From positions 1-34,034 of the forward strand of contig CACAPQ010000023.1 of NCBI GenBank assembly GCA_902534325.1: DNA of 34,034 bases, written 5' to 3'. A program made the position numbers and the translations under genes. The notes under the pieces were generated by a model that saw only the letters and a list, made by a program, of their open reading frames with translations, was not told the origin of the DNA and did no database searches. This DNA comes from Paracoccaceae bacterium. GTDB lineage: Bacteria > Pseudomonadota > Alphaproteobacteria > Rhodobacterales > Rhodobacteraceae. Positions 10,445-21,756 of this stretch are shown in pieces (position 1 is the stretch's first letter; each line of letters starts with the position of its first letter).

Positions 10445-12004
10445 TTATTCCCACTCTATAGTGCCAGGTGGCTTGGAAGTTATATCGTATGTAACTCTAT
10501 TTATACCTTCAACTTCGTTGATTAATCGGGTTGCTGTTTCGCTTAAAAATTCGTGACTAAAAGGATAATAATCAGCGGTCATTCCGTCTACTGAAGTTAC
10601 CGCTCGCAGCGTGCAGGCGTAATCGTAAGTTCGGCCATCTCCCATAACTCCCACAGTCCGAACGGGCAATATTGCTACAAATGCTTGCCATATCTCATTA
10701 TAGAGCCCATGTTTGCGGATTTGATCAATATAAACAGCATCTGCTCTACGCAAAATTTCAAGTTTCGCTCTTGTTATCTTACCTGGGCATCTAATTGCTA
10801 AACCTGGGCCGGGAAAAGGATGTCGACTGATAAAATTCTCGGGTAATTTTAGCTCTCGCCCTAATTCGCGTACTTCATCTTTGAAAAGTTCTCTCAATGG
10901 CTCAAGCAGTTTCAAACCCATTTTCTCTGGTAAACCGCCTACATTATGATGCGATTTTATTGTAACCGAGGGGCCTCCCTTAAATGAAACACTCTCTATT
11001 ACGTCTGGATATAGGGTCCCCTGCGCTAAAAATTCAGCATTTTCAATTTTATTTGCGTACTTTTGAAATACGTCAATGAATAATCGCCCAATTATTTTAC
11101 GTTTAGTTTCAGGATCAGATTGCCCTCCTAATTCACCTAAAAATAGTTCTGATTCATCTGCGTGTATTAAGGGAATATTATAATTCTCTTTAAACATTGT
11201 TACGACTTCTTCGGCCTCTCCTTGTCGGAGTAAGCCGTGATCAACAAATACGCAGGTAAGTTGATCGCCTATAGCTTCATGAATTAGAACCGCAGCAACT
11301 GAGCTGTCCACCCCTCCCGATAATCCGCAAATAACTTTTTTAGAGCCAACTTCTTCTTTAATTTTTTTAATTGCGACCTCTCTGTATGCCTCCATTGTCC
11401 AATTTTGCTCAATGTCTGCTATTGAGATAAAATTTTCAAATAAAGTCTGACCATTTGGCGTATGATGAACTTCCGGATGAAATTGGACAGCATAAAAATG
11501 ACGATTTGTATCGCCAATTATTGCATATGGAGCATTTGAAGAAAAACCAAATACTTCAAAGCCGGGTGCGATACTGCTGACGTGGTCTCCGTGACTCATC
11601 CAGACCTGTTCTTTTTGATCAAGAAACCATCCTTTTAGTAAATCTGACGAATTTTTTCTTTCAACAAAAGCTTTTCCAAATTCAGCGGTTCCTACTCCAG
11701 ATTTTACTTCACCACCAAGCTGCTGCATCATCACTTGCTGGCCATAGCAAATACCTAACAAGGGCAGCCCAATCTCAAAAATAACTGGGTGAGCTCTCGG
11801 GCTTCCATCTCTTGTAACGCTGTCTGGCCCGCCGGATAAAATTATTGCTTTTGGTGAAAGTTGACTTAGCAAATACTCATTTACATTCTGATATGGGTGT
11901 ATCTCACAATAAACGTTAAGTTCGCGTAGTCTACGTGCTATCAGTTGCGTAACTTGGCTTCCAAAATCTACAATGAGTAAGCAATCATAAGAGTTAATAT
12001 TCAT
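10445..12004 (-). CDS. guaA: GMP synthase (glutamine-hydrolysing)
   Basis: Converts XMP, ATP and glutamine to GMP, completing the pathway begun by GuaB. The N-terminal class I glutamine amidotransferase domain has the nucleophile GICYGQQ (Cys86) and the His/Glu pair in [10 protein letters not shown]. The ATP-pyrophosphatase domain has the PP-loop [13 protein letters not shown] at about residues 227-239. The dimerisation domain ends in the invariant-looking [13 protein letters not shown]. The 519 aa are complete. The ATG start lacks a clear Shine-Dalgarno sequence. It is divergent from the MttB-family gene, with a 188-base shared upstream region. Confidence 0.98.
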   Translation of the reverse strand: MNINSYDCLLIVDFGSQVTQLIARRLRELNVYCEIHPYQNVNEYLLSQLSPKAIILSGGPDSVTRDGSPRAHPVIFEIGLPLLGICYGQQVMMQQLGGEVKSGVGTAEFGKAFVERKNSSDLLKGWFLDQKEQVWMSHGDHVSSIAPGFEVFGFSSNAPYAIIGDTNRHFYAVQFHPEVHHTPNGQTLFENFISIADIEQNWTMEAYREVAIKKIKEEVGSKKVICGLSGGVDSSVAAVLIHEAIGDQLTCVFVDHGLLRQGEAEEVVTMFKENYNIPLIHADESELFLGELGGQSDPETKRKIIGRLFIDVFQKYANKIENAEFLAQGTLYPDVIESVSFKGGPSVTIKSHHNVGGLPEKMGLKLLEPLRELFKDEVRELGRELKLPENFISRHPFPGPGLAIRCPGKITRAKLEILRRADAVYIDQIRKHGLYNEIWQAFVAILPVRTVGVMGDGRTYDYACTLRAVTSVDGMTADYYPFSHEFLSETATRLINEVEGINRVTYDITSKPPGTIEWE

Positions 12005-12054
12005 AAAGGCCGTCTATTATTTATCTCGACATCATTCAAGTTTATTAGCTAAAA

Positions 12055-12083
12055 ATTATAGGCAAATAATGAACTAGTTCTTA
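12055..12083 (-). promoter_or_regulatory. Candidate guaA promoter with adjacent palindrome
   Basis: On the minus strand TATAAT (12060-12055) is a perfect -10. With a 17-base spacer the -35 would be the weak TAAGAA (12083-12078). The perfect 10-bp palindrome GAACTAGTTC at 12071-12080 overlaps the -35 and could be an operator. The rest of this 188-base divergent region shows nothing else I can name. Confidence 0.4.
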
Positions 12084-12192
12084 TTTTTGGGGATGTCGCT
12101 TTCTCCCCTCAATAGCCGTAATCCAGAGCACAATTCAATTAGGTTACAGATAGATAACGAAACATCAATTTATAGGTAACGGATCATTTATT

Positions 12193-13737
12193 TTGGCTAA
12201 AATAGCGACTTTAAAAAGAACCAGAGGTGGCGGTGGAGCCGCTCGTCGTGCTTCGCGAACGTCAATAAGTTATGAAACAGCAAAATTTATTGAAAGAAAA
12301 ATACCTTTATTTGAAGTTTTGAACGAGGAAGCTCTTCAAATAATAGAAAACAACGCTGAGCTCATGTTGGAAGAGGTGGGGGTAGCTTTTGTTAATAATC
12401 CAGGAGCTCTCGAGAAATGGAAAAATGCGGGAGCAGATATTGATGGTGAGCGCGTTCATGTTCCTAAAGGTTTGGCAAAAGAACTGATTAAGACTGCGCC
12501 ATCCAGTTTTATACAGCATGCTAGGAACCCTGATCGCTCTGTTGAAATAGGCGGAAAAACATTAGTATGTGCTCCTGTCTATGGACCACCATTTGTAAGA
12601 GATTTAAAAGGTGGTCGTCGGTACGCGACAATCGAAGACTTTCAAAAGTTTGTTAAACTTGGGTATATGTCAAAGTGGCTGCATCATTCCGGTGGAACGC
12701 TTTGTGAGCCAACAGACGTCCCAGTAAATAAACGACATTTAGATATGTTACTTGCTCATATGACACTTTCAGATAAACCCTTTATGGGCTCAGTTACAGA
12801 ACCTTCTAGGGCACAAGATAGCGTCGATATGTGCGAAATATTATTTGGCTCTGATTTTGTTCAAAACAAAACAGTAATGACTTCGCTGATTAATATTAAT
12901 TCACCAATGACTTTTGACGATGTCATGATGGGTGCAATGGAGGTTTATGCCAAAAATAACCAGGCTTGTATCGTATCTCCTTTCATTGTTGGCGGTGCAA
13001 TGGCTCCGGTATCAATTGCGGGAACTTTGACCCAGGTCCTAGCAGAAGTATTAGCTGGTGTTGCATACAACCAATTAATTAGGCCAGGTGCACCAGTGAT
13101 TTTTGGAACTTTTGTATCATCCATTGATATGAATTCAGGAGCTCCTACTTTTGGTACGCCAGAAGCGAGCCATATTCTTTATGGAGCAGGTCAGTTAGCC
13201 CGTCGTCTCAGGTTGCCGTTTAGATCTGGAGGAGGACTCTGTGGTTCTAAGTTGCCTGACGCTCAAGCTGCCTATGAATCTGCTAACACGTTAAATGCGG
13301 CTTTACTTGGTGGGGTCAATTTTATGTTGCATGCCTGTGGCTGGTTAGAGGGTGGTTTAGTATCCTCATTCGAAAAGTTTGTTATGGATGCGGATCAATT
13401 GGGTGTTCTACATCAGATGGCTAAGGGTATTGTAATGGACGAGAATGCTCAGGCTCTAGATGCTATCAGAGAGGTAGGCCCTGGTGGGCACTATTTGGGT
13501 TGCGTACATACACAGGCTAATTTTCAAAGTGCATTTTGGAGGACAGACCTTTTTGATTATAAACCTTTTGAAACCTGGCAAGAAGAAGGAGGGCTAGATA
13601 CGATGTCGCTGGCTTCAAGAAGGGTTAAAAATCTATTAGATAATTACGCCAAACCTTCTTTAGAAGTTGAAGTCGAAGAAGCTTTAAACGCTTTCGTTAA
13701 TAATAAAAAAGCCTCAATGCCCGATAGTTTCACTTAG
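12193..13737 (+). CDS. MttB-family (trimethylamine methyltransferase-like) protein, non-pyrrolysine type
   Basis: A 514-aa member of the MttB superfamily (COG5598), corrinoid-dependent methyltransferases that take a methyl group from quaternary or tertiary amines. Characterised non-pyrrolysine members include glycine betaine methyltransferase MtgB. The frame is open throughout with no internal UAG. The N-terminal tail, RTRGGGGAARRAS, is a glycine- and arginine-rich leader common in alphaproteobacterial members and supports the TTG start at 12193: no ATG occurs in frame before about residue 58, which lies inside the conserved part. An in-frame TAG at 12151 bounds the start. The barrel contains PVYGPPFVRDLKGGRR and GPGGHYLGCVHT. 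No corrinoid protein (MttC) or reactivase gene lies in the window, so its methyl acceptor must be encoded elsewhere. Whether the substrate is glycine betaine, another betaine or something else cannot be told. Confidence 0.88.
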   Translation: MAKIATLKRTRGGGGAARRASRTSISYETAKFIERKIPLFEVLNEEALQIIENNAELMLEEVGVAFVNNPGALEKWKNAGADIDGERVHVPKGLAKELIKTAPSSFIQHARNPDRSVEIGGKTLVCAPVYGPPFVRDLKGGRRYATIEDFQKFVKLGYMSKWLHHSGGTLCEPTDVPVNKRHLDMLLAHMTLSDKPFMGSVTEPSRAQDSVDMCEILFGSDFVQNKTVMTSLININSPMTFDDVMMGAMEVYAKNNQACIVSPFIVGGAMAPVSIAGTLTQVLAEVLAGVAYNQLIRPGAPVIFGTFVSSIDMNSGAPTFGTPEASHILYGAGQLARRLRLPFRSGGGLCGSKLPDAQAAYESANTLNAALLGGVNFMLHACGWLEGGLVSSFEKFVMDADQLGVLHQMAKGIVMDENAQALDAIREVGPGGHYLGCVHTQANFQSAFWRTDLFDYKPFETWQEEGGLDTMSLASRRVKNLLDNYAKPSLEVEVEEALNAFVNNKKASMPDSFT

Positions 13738-13762
13738 AAGATTGACTACCTTTTATTACGCA

Positions 13763-13791
13763 TGGCAAATTTATTGAATTACCCTTATAAT
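13763..13791 (+). promoter_or_regulatory. Candidate lipA promoter
   Basis: A perfect TATAAT (13786-13791) has TGGCAA (13763-13768) 17 bases upstream. The predicted start would be near 13798, immediately before the inverted repeat at 13800. Confidence 0.45.
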
Positions 13792-13799
13792 TTAGAAAA

Positions 13800-13823
13800 A
13801 ATATGTTATATTAACAACATATT
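13800..13823 (+). promoter_or_regulatory. Operator-like inverted repeat upstream of lipA
   Basis: AATATGTT-N8-AACATATT is a perfect 8-bp inverted repeat sitting between the TATAAT box and the AGGGTGA ribosome binding site of lipA. The spacing of the half-sites suits a dimeric helix-turn-helix repressor. As RNA it would form only a weak AU hairpin. The regulator is unknown. Confidence 0.45.
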
Positions 13824-13836
13824 AGGGTGAATTAAT

Positions 13837-14793
13837 ATGCGAGATCTTAAAGTTCCTAGCCAAAGACATCCAGAAAAGGCTCATAAAGTTGATAATCCTC
13901 AGCCTAAAAAGCCAGATTGGATAAGGGTTAAGGCACCAATTAGTGAGGGATACAAGATAACTCGCAATATAATGCGTGATAATAATCTGGTGACGGTATG
14001 TGAAGAGGCTGGTTGTCCAAATGTAGGTGAGTGTTGGAGCCAAGGTCACGCAACTATGATGATTATGGGCGATATATGCACGCGCGGTTGCTCTTTTTGC
14101 AATATAGCAACTGGGAAGCCATCTAATTTAGATATTTTTGAACCTGGTCGCGTGGCCGTCGCAGTTAAAAAACTTGGACTAAACCACGTCGTAATTACGT
14201 CTGTTGACCGAGACGACTTAAATGATGGTGGCGCAGATCACTTTGCTCAAACAATCAGAGCTGTGCGCAAACAGAGTCCTAGTACTACGATTGAAATTTT
14301 GACGCCGGATTTCTTAAAGTGTGAGGAAAATACTTTAGAAACTGTTGTTGAGGCAAAACCAGATGTATTTAATCACAATTTAGAAACTGTTCCTGGGCTC
14401 TATCCAAAAGTAAGACCTGGAGCTCGTTATTTTCATTCACTACGAATTTTGCAAAGAGTCAAAGAGATGGATCCATCTATGTTTACTAAATCTGGCATTA
14501 TGGTGGGCCTTGGAGAGGATAGACAGTCGGTTATGCAGGTTATGGATGATTTACGGTCTGCAGATGTAGATTTTTTAACCATCGGCCAATATCTTCAGCC
14601 CACACCAAAACACCACGCAGTAGATCGGTTTGTACACCCTGATGAATTCAGCTCATATGAACAGGCAGCTTATGGCAAAGGTTTCTTGATGGTTTCAGCA
14701 ACGCCGCTCACACGATCTTCTTATCACGCGGGCGATGACTTTAAAAAGCTGCGTGAAGCCCGAAATTTAAAGCTTAGCCAAAGACAAATCTAA
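13837..14793 (+). CDS. lipA: Lipoyl synthase
   Basis: Radical SAM enzyme that inserts two sulfurs into protein-bound octanoyl chains to make lipoyl groups on 2-oxoacid dehydrogenases and GcvH. The auxiliary cluster cysteines are in [12 protein letters not shown] (Cys55, Cys60, Cys66), and the radical SAM cluster is CTRGCSFC (Cys81, Cys85, Cys88). The C-terminal [10 protein letters not shown] supplies the serine ligand of the auxiliary cluster. The 318 aa are complete. The ATG is preceded by a good AGGGTGA, 7 bases away. It stands alone, convergent with the TPR gene; lipB is not in the window. Confidence 0.97.
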   Translation: MRDLKVPSQRHPEKAHKVDNPQPKKPDWIRVKAPISEGYKITRNIMRDNNLVTVCEEAGCPNVGECWSQGHATMMIMGDICTRGCSFCNIATGKPSNLDIFEPGRVAVAVKKLGLNHVVITSVDRDDLNDGGADHFAQTIRAVRKQSPSTTIEILTPDFLKCEENTLETVVEAKPDVFNHNLETVPGLYPKVRPGARYFHSLRILQRVKEMDPSMFTKSGIMVGLGEDRQSVMQVMDDLRSADVDFLTIGQYLQPTPKHHAVDRFVHPDEFSSYEQAAYGKGFLMVSATPLTRSSYHAGDDFKKLREARNLKLSQRQI

Positions 14794-14821
14794 AATAATC
14801 AAAGTTAAGGCAAAGGACACT

Positions 14822-15361
14822 CTAAAGTTCGTGTTGCCCAATTTTCTTCTTGAGGTGGGGCAGGTACATCTTTGCATCTTTAGCGTGTGGATGGATGTTT
14901 AAGAGCAGTTCGTAGGCTTTGACGGCTTCTTTTAGAGCTCCGAGGTGAACGTTTATCATAGCCAAACCCGAAATCGCTCCAAAGTGTCGGGGCTCGCGAG
15001 ATAAAACTTCAAATACATCGGTCTCTGATCCAGCTAAGTTGCCATTGAAGAACCTAACAGTGGCCCGCTTATTCCAAGCCTCAACGAAATCGGGGTTCTT
15101 TTGGATAAGTTTAGTTAACTCTTTTTCCGCTTTGACCAGGTTACCACTATCCATCGCTAACAAAGCTTGTGACATCATTTTTTTTTCAGCCAAATCTTTA
15201 TGCGAATTAATCCAAGCCTCTTGAATATCCATTTTGATTGTTTTTGCTGCTGCTGCGGATGGTGCTGATGCCAATTTATCCAGCAAATCTTGTGTTGAAG
15301 ACGCTTTTACTGCAGTCAAACTGAATAAAAACAAGACAAATACTTTTGAGATTAGTTTCAA
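14822..15361 (-). CDS. Exported tetratricopeptide-repeat protein
   Basis: A 179-aa protein with a Sec-type signal peptide: MKLISK, a hydrophobic stretch to about residue 18, and a likely cleavage after VKA. Residues about 60-165 form roughly three TPR-like helical hairpins, recognisable by patterns such as ALLAMDSGNLVKAEKELTKL, NPDFVEAWNKRA and GALKEAVKAYELLLNIHPHA. It is probably a periplasmic protein-protein interaction module. No enzymatic motif is present. The start is TTG, supported by AAGGGG and AGGG just upstream and by the signal peptide starting there. It lies 70 bases downstream of mnmA on the same strand and may share its transcript. The function is unknown. Confidence 0.85.
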   Translation of the reverse strand: MKLISKVFVLFLFSLTAVKASSTQDLLDKLASAPSAAAAKTIKMDIQEAWINSHKDLAEKKMMSQALLAMDSGNLVKAEKELTKLIQKNPDFVEAWNKRATVRFFNGNLAGSETDVFEVLSREPRHFGAISGLAMINVHLGALKEAVKAYELLLNIHPHAKDAKMYLPHLKKKIGQHEL

Positions 15362-15431
15362 ACCCTGACCCCTTCATTTACAGCCTACCAAAAAATTAGT
15401 TTGGGTATCCTTTTGGTCAAGGATAGGTAAA

Positions 15432-16574
15432 CTAGTCAGCGTTTTTAATCCAACCTCCGCCCAATACTCTTGAGCAATTTTCGTCATAAAAAACGCATGC
15501 CTGACCGGGTGCTACGCCTTGCTCTGGCTCATAAAGCTCAACTTCAGCGGTATTTTTAGAGTTTGGCCTTACTACTGCATCTTGGGGAGGGCGCGTTGAA
15601 CGAACTTTAACTTTCATTTTCCATTGTTTTTTTGAAAAGAAATTTTCATCACCTAACCAGTTAATTGCATCAACTTTTATCATATGAGCTTTTAAAAGTT
15701 CTTTTGGTCCAACAATAACCCTTCGTTTTTCAACATCCAAAGAAATTACATACAAAGGATCACTTAATCCACCAACGCCTAAACCTCTTCTTTGACCAAC
15801 TGTGAAATTGATTATTCCCGCATGTTCCCCCAGAATGCGACCATCAGCATGTACAATTTCTCCCGGTTCCGCTGCTCCCGGTCTTAGTTTTTCAATAACC
15901 GCCGCATAATCACCGTTTGGTACAAAACAGATATCTTGACTATCGGGTTTGTCCGATATGCTGAGATCAAATTTTTTTGCTAGAGCCCTTGTTTCATCCT
16001 TTGATTTAAGATGACCAATAGGAAACCTTAAAAAGTTTAGTTGTTCCCGAGTAGTTGGAAATAAAAAATAGCTTTGGTCACGTTTTGGATCTGCTGCACA
16101 ATGAAGCTCTGGTCCTTTTTCGCCATGCTTTCTCTGAATGTAGTGCCCGGTCGCCATACAATCTGCATCTAAATCTCTAGCTGTCTCCAATAGGTCCTTA
16201 AATTTTACTCGCTCATTACATCTAATACAGGGAACAGGCGTGGCTCCGCCAAGATAGCTATCGGCAAATTCATCGATAACCGTTTCTCTAAAAATATTTT
16301 CATAATCAAGAACATAATGTGGAAAATTCATGCTTTCGGCAACTCTTCTGGCATCATGAATGTCTGTGCCTGCGCAACATGCCCCTTTTTTTGCAAGGGC
16401 AGCTCCATGGTCGTATAGTTGTAGCGTCACCCCGATAACATCATAACCCTCACTCACCAGTTTGGCTGCGACTACAGAGCTATCCACACCCCCAGACATG
16501 GCAACAACGACCCTTGTGTCGCGAGGTGCTTTTTCAAATCCAAGTGAGTTCAGTTTTTTAATATTTGATTCCAA
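15432..16574 (-). CDS. mnmA: tRNA-specific 2-thiouridylase MnmA
   Basis: Thiolates U34 in the wobble position of tRNA-Lys, -Glu and -Gln, using sulfur relayed from a cysteine desulfurase. The ATP PP-loop is [10 protein letters not shown] at about residues 25-34. The two catalytic cysteines sit in [11 protein letters not shown] (Cys119) and [13 protein letters not shown] (Cys216). The C-terminal beta-barrel ends in GQACVFYDE and GGGWI. The predicted start is TTG at 16574; no in-frame ATG occurs before the PP-loop, and the N-terminal NSLGF is typical of alphaproteobacterial MnmA, so the TTG or a nearby weak codon must be used. The ribosome binding site is poor. The 187-base region shared with divergent ligA has no recognisable regulator site. 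Confidence 0.96.
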   Translation of the reverse strand: MESNIKKLNSLGFEKAPRDTRVVVAMSGGVDSSVVAAKLVSEGYDVIGVTLQLYDHGAALAKKGACCAGTDIHDARRVAESMNFPHYVLDYENIFRETVIDEFADSYLGGATPVPCIRCNERVKFKDLLETARDLDADCMATGHYIQRKHGEKGPELHCAADPKRDQSYFLFPTTREQLNFLRFPIGHLKSKDETRALAKKFDLSISDKPDSQDICFVPNGDYAAVIEKLRPGAAEPGEIVHADGRILGEHAGIINFTVGQRRGLGVGGLSDPLYVISLDVEKRRVIVGPKELLKAHMIKVDAINWLGDENFFSKKQWKMKVKVRSTRPPQDAVVRPNSKNTAEVELYEPEQGVAPGQACVFYDENCSRVLGGGWIKNAD

Positions 16575-16734
16575 AATAATAACTTTTAAATGTTTAAATA
16601 TAATCCTGAGTAGACGCAGTAGCTCTTTTTAGAAATAATTTAGAGATTAAGACTGCCTATTAGAATATTTATAAATAGAAATCAATTTTTCTGAAAAAAG
16701 ACTTTATAGTGTTGTGACTAGACTGGACTTTTAA

Positions 16735-18896
<2,162 letters not shown>

Positions 18897-18897
<1 letters not shown>

Positions 18898-20987
18898 TGG
18901 GAACACGTCCTAAAGAAATATTTCATCTATTTGGTGATCTAAAAAATTTATCGGGTATAGGTCCTAAAACTATCATTAATTTAAAAAATCTTTCGATAGA
19001 AAAACCTCGGGATTTTCTTTTTAATTTACCGTTTTCAGTTCTAGATCGTCTACCAGTAAAAAGCGTTCGTGGAGTTGTTTCGTCGCAAATAGTTACCGTC
19101 GAAGTATTGGTCAAAGCTCATAAAGTTGGTAGATCCCGCGCTTCTGCATATAGGGTTAATGTTCAAGATGCCGAAGTTGGTTTTCAACTTGTGTTTTTTA
19201 ATGGAAGAAAAGAATATCTTGAAAGTCTTTTGCCTGTCGGAGAACGAAGAGTTATTTCTGGTAAGCTTGAATTTTACGAAGACGTCCCACAAATTGTGCA
19301 CCCTCACCATATAAAGAAAATTAACGACGAAAAACCTATTTTTCGATTTGAACCTGTTTATCCCCTTACTTCTGGTATTAGTCAAAAACTCATGTCTGGT
19401 ACGATAAATGGCTTATTGGAAAATTTGCCTAAACTCGATGAGTGGATTGATGATGAATTATTAAAAATAAAAGGCTGGCCGTCTTGGCAGGATGCACTCA
19501 AGAGCGCTCATTGTCCCATATCTGCTGAGGGTGCTTCTTTGACTGACCCAGCACGGCAGAGATTAGCTTTTGACGAATTATTTTCACACCAGTTATCCCT
19601 GTCCATTGCTAGAAATAAGATCAAGCGATCAAAGGGCAAAGCGAACACAGTTACAGGTATTTTACAGACTAAAGTTCTAAATAATCTCCCATTCAAATTT
19701 ACCGAAGATCAAAAACTTTCAATTAGAGATATACTAGACGATTTAAAAAAACCTGAAAGGATGAACCGTCTTCTTCAAGGCGACGTTGGCTCTGGTAAAA
19801 CTATAGTCGCTTTTTTAGGTTTAATTGCTGCAGTTGAGGCTGGAGGGCAAGGCGCACTAATGGCACCTACTGAAATATTGGCAAGGCAGCACTTTGAAAC
19901 AATGTTACCTTTGGCCGAGACGGCTGGTGTAAGTTTAAGTCTGTTAACAGGTAGAGATAGAGGCAATTTAAGAAATAATAAACTTACTGATTTAAAAGAA
20001 GGTAAAACAGATGTGGTTGTCGGAACTCATGCGCTCTTTCAAGCGGATGTTGTTTTTAAGGATTTACGATTTGCGGTTGTTGATGAGCAGCACAGGTTTG
20101 GCGTTAATCAACGACTTGAATTAGGCAAAAAGGGCAGTGTTGTTGATCTTCTAATAATGACTGCGACTCCAATTCCAAGATCATTAGCATTAGCCCAGTA
20201 TGGTGATATGGACATTAGTATAATTAAGCAGAAACCTCCTGGTAGAAAGCCCATTAACACTGCACTTATTTCAAGTTCGCGCATAGATGAGGTTGTAGAT
20301 AAACTAAAAAAATCCATTTCTAAGGGAGCACAAGCCTATTGGGTTTGTCCACTTATCGAAGAAAGTGAGGTTTTACACTATACGGCTGCTGAACGCAGAT
20401 TTGAGCAGCTTCGAGCCAAATTGGGCGAGGGAGTAGTGGAGTTAGTTCACGGAAAAATGTCTTCAGATATCAAAGATAAAATTATGGATCGGTTTGTTTC
20501 TGGAGACACTAAGCTTCTCGTCGCAACAACTGTTATAGAAGTTGGGGTAAATGTGCCTTCAGCAAATATTATGGTCGTGGAAAATGCTGAAAAATTCGGT
20601 TTGGCGCAACTGCATCAATTGCGTGGGAGAGTGGGGCGAGGTGCCAATCAATCAACTTGTTTATTGCTGTATAAAGAACCATTAAACATGTCTAGTAAAA
20701 AGCGATTGTCTATTTTGAGAGAAACTGAAGACGGCTTTAAAATCTCAGAAGTTGATTTAAATTTGAGAGGTTCTGGTGATGCTATCGGAACAGCTCAATC
20801 TGGTTTGCCGAGATTTAGATTGGCTAATATTGACATGATTGAAATGCTAATGGAAACAGCACATCAACAGGCGAGATATTTACTTGCCAAAGATCCAAAT
20901 CTGGAAACGCCTCAAGGAAAGGCTGTTAGAAATCTCCTTTGGTTAATGGATCAAGATAAGTCGATACAACTAATTACTGTCGGTTAA
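18897..20987 (+). CDS. recG: ATP-dependent DNA helicase RecG
   Basis: Branch-migrating helicase that regresses stalled forks and processes R-loops and D-loops. The N-terminal wedge domain (OB fold) spans about residues 50-150. The helicase core contains Walker A GDVGSGKT (295-302), a DEQH box (396-399) followed by RFG, motif III TATPIPRSLA, and motif VI region QLHQLRGRVGRG. The C-terminal TRG-like region includes FKISEVDLNLRGSGD. The 696 aa are complete. The start ATG overlaps the ligA stop by one base. The gene ends 8 bases before a pair of LexA-like boxes, which therefore face the next gene rather than recG. Confidence 0.97.
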
Positions 20988-20995
20988 TTCAATTT

Positions 20996-21010
20996 ATTCC
21001 TATTTTGTTC
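20996..21010 (-). promoter_or_regulatory. LexA-like box 1 (one mismatch)
   Basis: On the plus strand this reads ATTC-CTATTTT-GTTC, one mismatch from GTTC-N7-GTTC (ATTC for GTTC). Its proximal 10 bases, with the preceding C, form one arm of the 11-bp inverted repeat described with box 2. Confidence 0.4.
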
Positions 21011-21043
21011 ACATTTTATATTGACAAAACAAGAAATTAATGA

Positions 21044-21058
21044 GAACAAAATAGAAAC
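21044..21058 (+). promoter_or_regulatory. LexA-like box 2 (one mismatch)
   Basis: GAAC-AAAATAG-AAAC differs from the recA-type GAAC-N7-GAAC at one base. GAACAAAATAG (21044-21054) is the exact reverse complement of CTATTTTGTTC (21000-21010), so boxes 1 and 2 form a perfect 11-bp inverted repeat 33 bases apart. TTGACA (21021-21026) lies between them, with no convincing -10 at 16-18 bases. Confidence 0.45.
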
Positions 21059-21088
21059 ATAAAGGAATTAATAAACGAGGTTGGTTTA

Positions 21089-21211
21089 ATGTTAGCTCAG
21101 ATTAAGACTGTATTTTCAAAACAAAAAGAAGCTATTTTGCTTGATATGATCGGCTGTGTCTCTTTATTTATAATTTTTGCAACTGCTCTACATATTCCAA
21201 TACTGATATAA
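21089..21211 (+). CDS. Small single-pass membrane peptide, unknown function
   Basis: A 40-codon frame encoding MLAQIKTVFSKQKEAILLD, then a hydrophobic helix from about residue 20 to 40 (MIGCVSLFIIFATALHIPIL), and stop TAA. ACGAGG lies 9 bases before the ATG. The N-terminal half carries lysines and can form an amphipathic helix, so the peptide should sit in the inner membrane with its N-terminus inside. It lies 101 bases after recG and 29 bases before the convergent Fe-S scaffold gene. Two LexA-like boxes stand 30-95 bases upstream, so damage induction is a reasonable hypothesis. I cannot name a family. It could alternatively be a minor membrane subunit or a chance frame, but the ribosome binding site, clean TM segment and upstream signals argue for a real gene. 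Confidence 0.65.
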   Translation: MLAQIKTVFSKQKEAILLDMIGCVSLFIIFATALHIPILI

Positions 21212-21220
21212 AAATAAAAG

Positions 21221-21246
21221 TGATTGTTGTTTTAAATCAATTATTT
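21221..21246. terminator. Weak bidirectional terminator
   Basis: TGATT-N9-AATCA, with T-rich runs on both sides (ATTATTTTTT on plus; CTTTTATTTTTAT on minus), lies between two convergent genes. The stem is only 5 bp and AT-rich. Confidence 0.3.
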
Positions 21247-21687
21247 TTTATCTTCAATTTGCTGAAATGCAGCTAGAGTTGCTTCAATAGCTAGAAGGAT
21301 AGATGCGTGCCTATTTTTGTATTCTGATGCAGGTTGCAGCATGTACAACTCTTCGAATGGTTTGCTGGGAGTCGGGCCCTTATTTTTCAGCATCTCACTT
21401 AACTCCTCGTAAGCCCTTTGTACTTCTGTAAGTGACCGACCAACAATGACCTTGCCTATTATGGTTGAAGAGGCTTGTCCAAGGGCGCAGGCTCTCACGT
21501 CCTGCCCGTAATGTGTGATAATTCCACTTTCAACATTAATATCGACTGTAACTGCGGATCCACATAATGGTGATCTTTTTGTTACAGATGCATCCGGTTT
21601 GGATAAGCGTTCTCGGTAGATAGGTTCAGCTGCCACTTTAAGAATTTGGCCTGAATACAATTTTATTAGGTCAGATTCAGGCGGCAT
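21241..21687 (-). CDS. IscU/NifU-N-like iron-sulfur scaffold homologue lacking the third cysteine
   Basis: A 148-aa protein with the IscU/SufU fold pattern: SPLCGSAVTVDI (Cys42), RACALGQASSTIIG (Cys67), and a C-terminal helix beginning NRHASILLAIEA. In canonical scaffolds this last motif has Cys after His (HCS); here it is His127-Ala128, so one of the three cluster-ligand cysteines is missing. It may act as a variant scaffold, a transfer protein or a partner of SUF proteins; no suf or isc genes are nearby. I start at the ATG at 21687, which has AAGGAAAAGAGA upstream; the frame continues to 21714, but that would absorb the ribosome binding site. It is divergent from hisI, a pairing I recall from other Rhodobacterales. 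Confidence 0.85.
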   Translation of the reverse strand: MPPESDLIKLYSGQILKVAAEPIYRERLSKPDASVTKRSPLCGSAVTVDINVESGIITHYGQDVRACALGQASSTIIGKVIVGRSLTEVQRAYEELSEMLKNKGPTPSKPFEELYMLQPASEYKNRHASILLAIEATLAAFQQIEDKK

Positions 21688-21756
21688 TCTCTTTTCCTTT
21701 TTGTTTAAAAACAATAAATAGGTTAACTAGCACCAGTTGCAAATGGATTATTTAAT

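Noticed and set aside
10425-10445. Hairpin TAAAAC-TGA-GTTTTA on the minus strand after guaA as a terminator
   Set aside because: The stem is short and AT-only, and no T-run follows directly.
12193-13737. Pyrrolysine codon in the MttB homologue
   Set aside because: The frame runs 514 codons with no internal UAG, so this is the non-pyrrolysine type.
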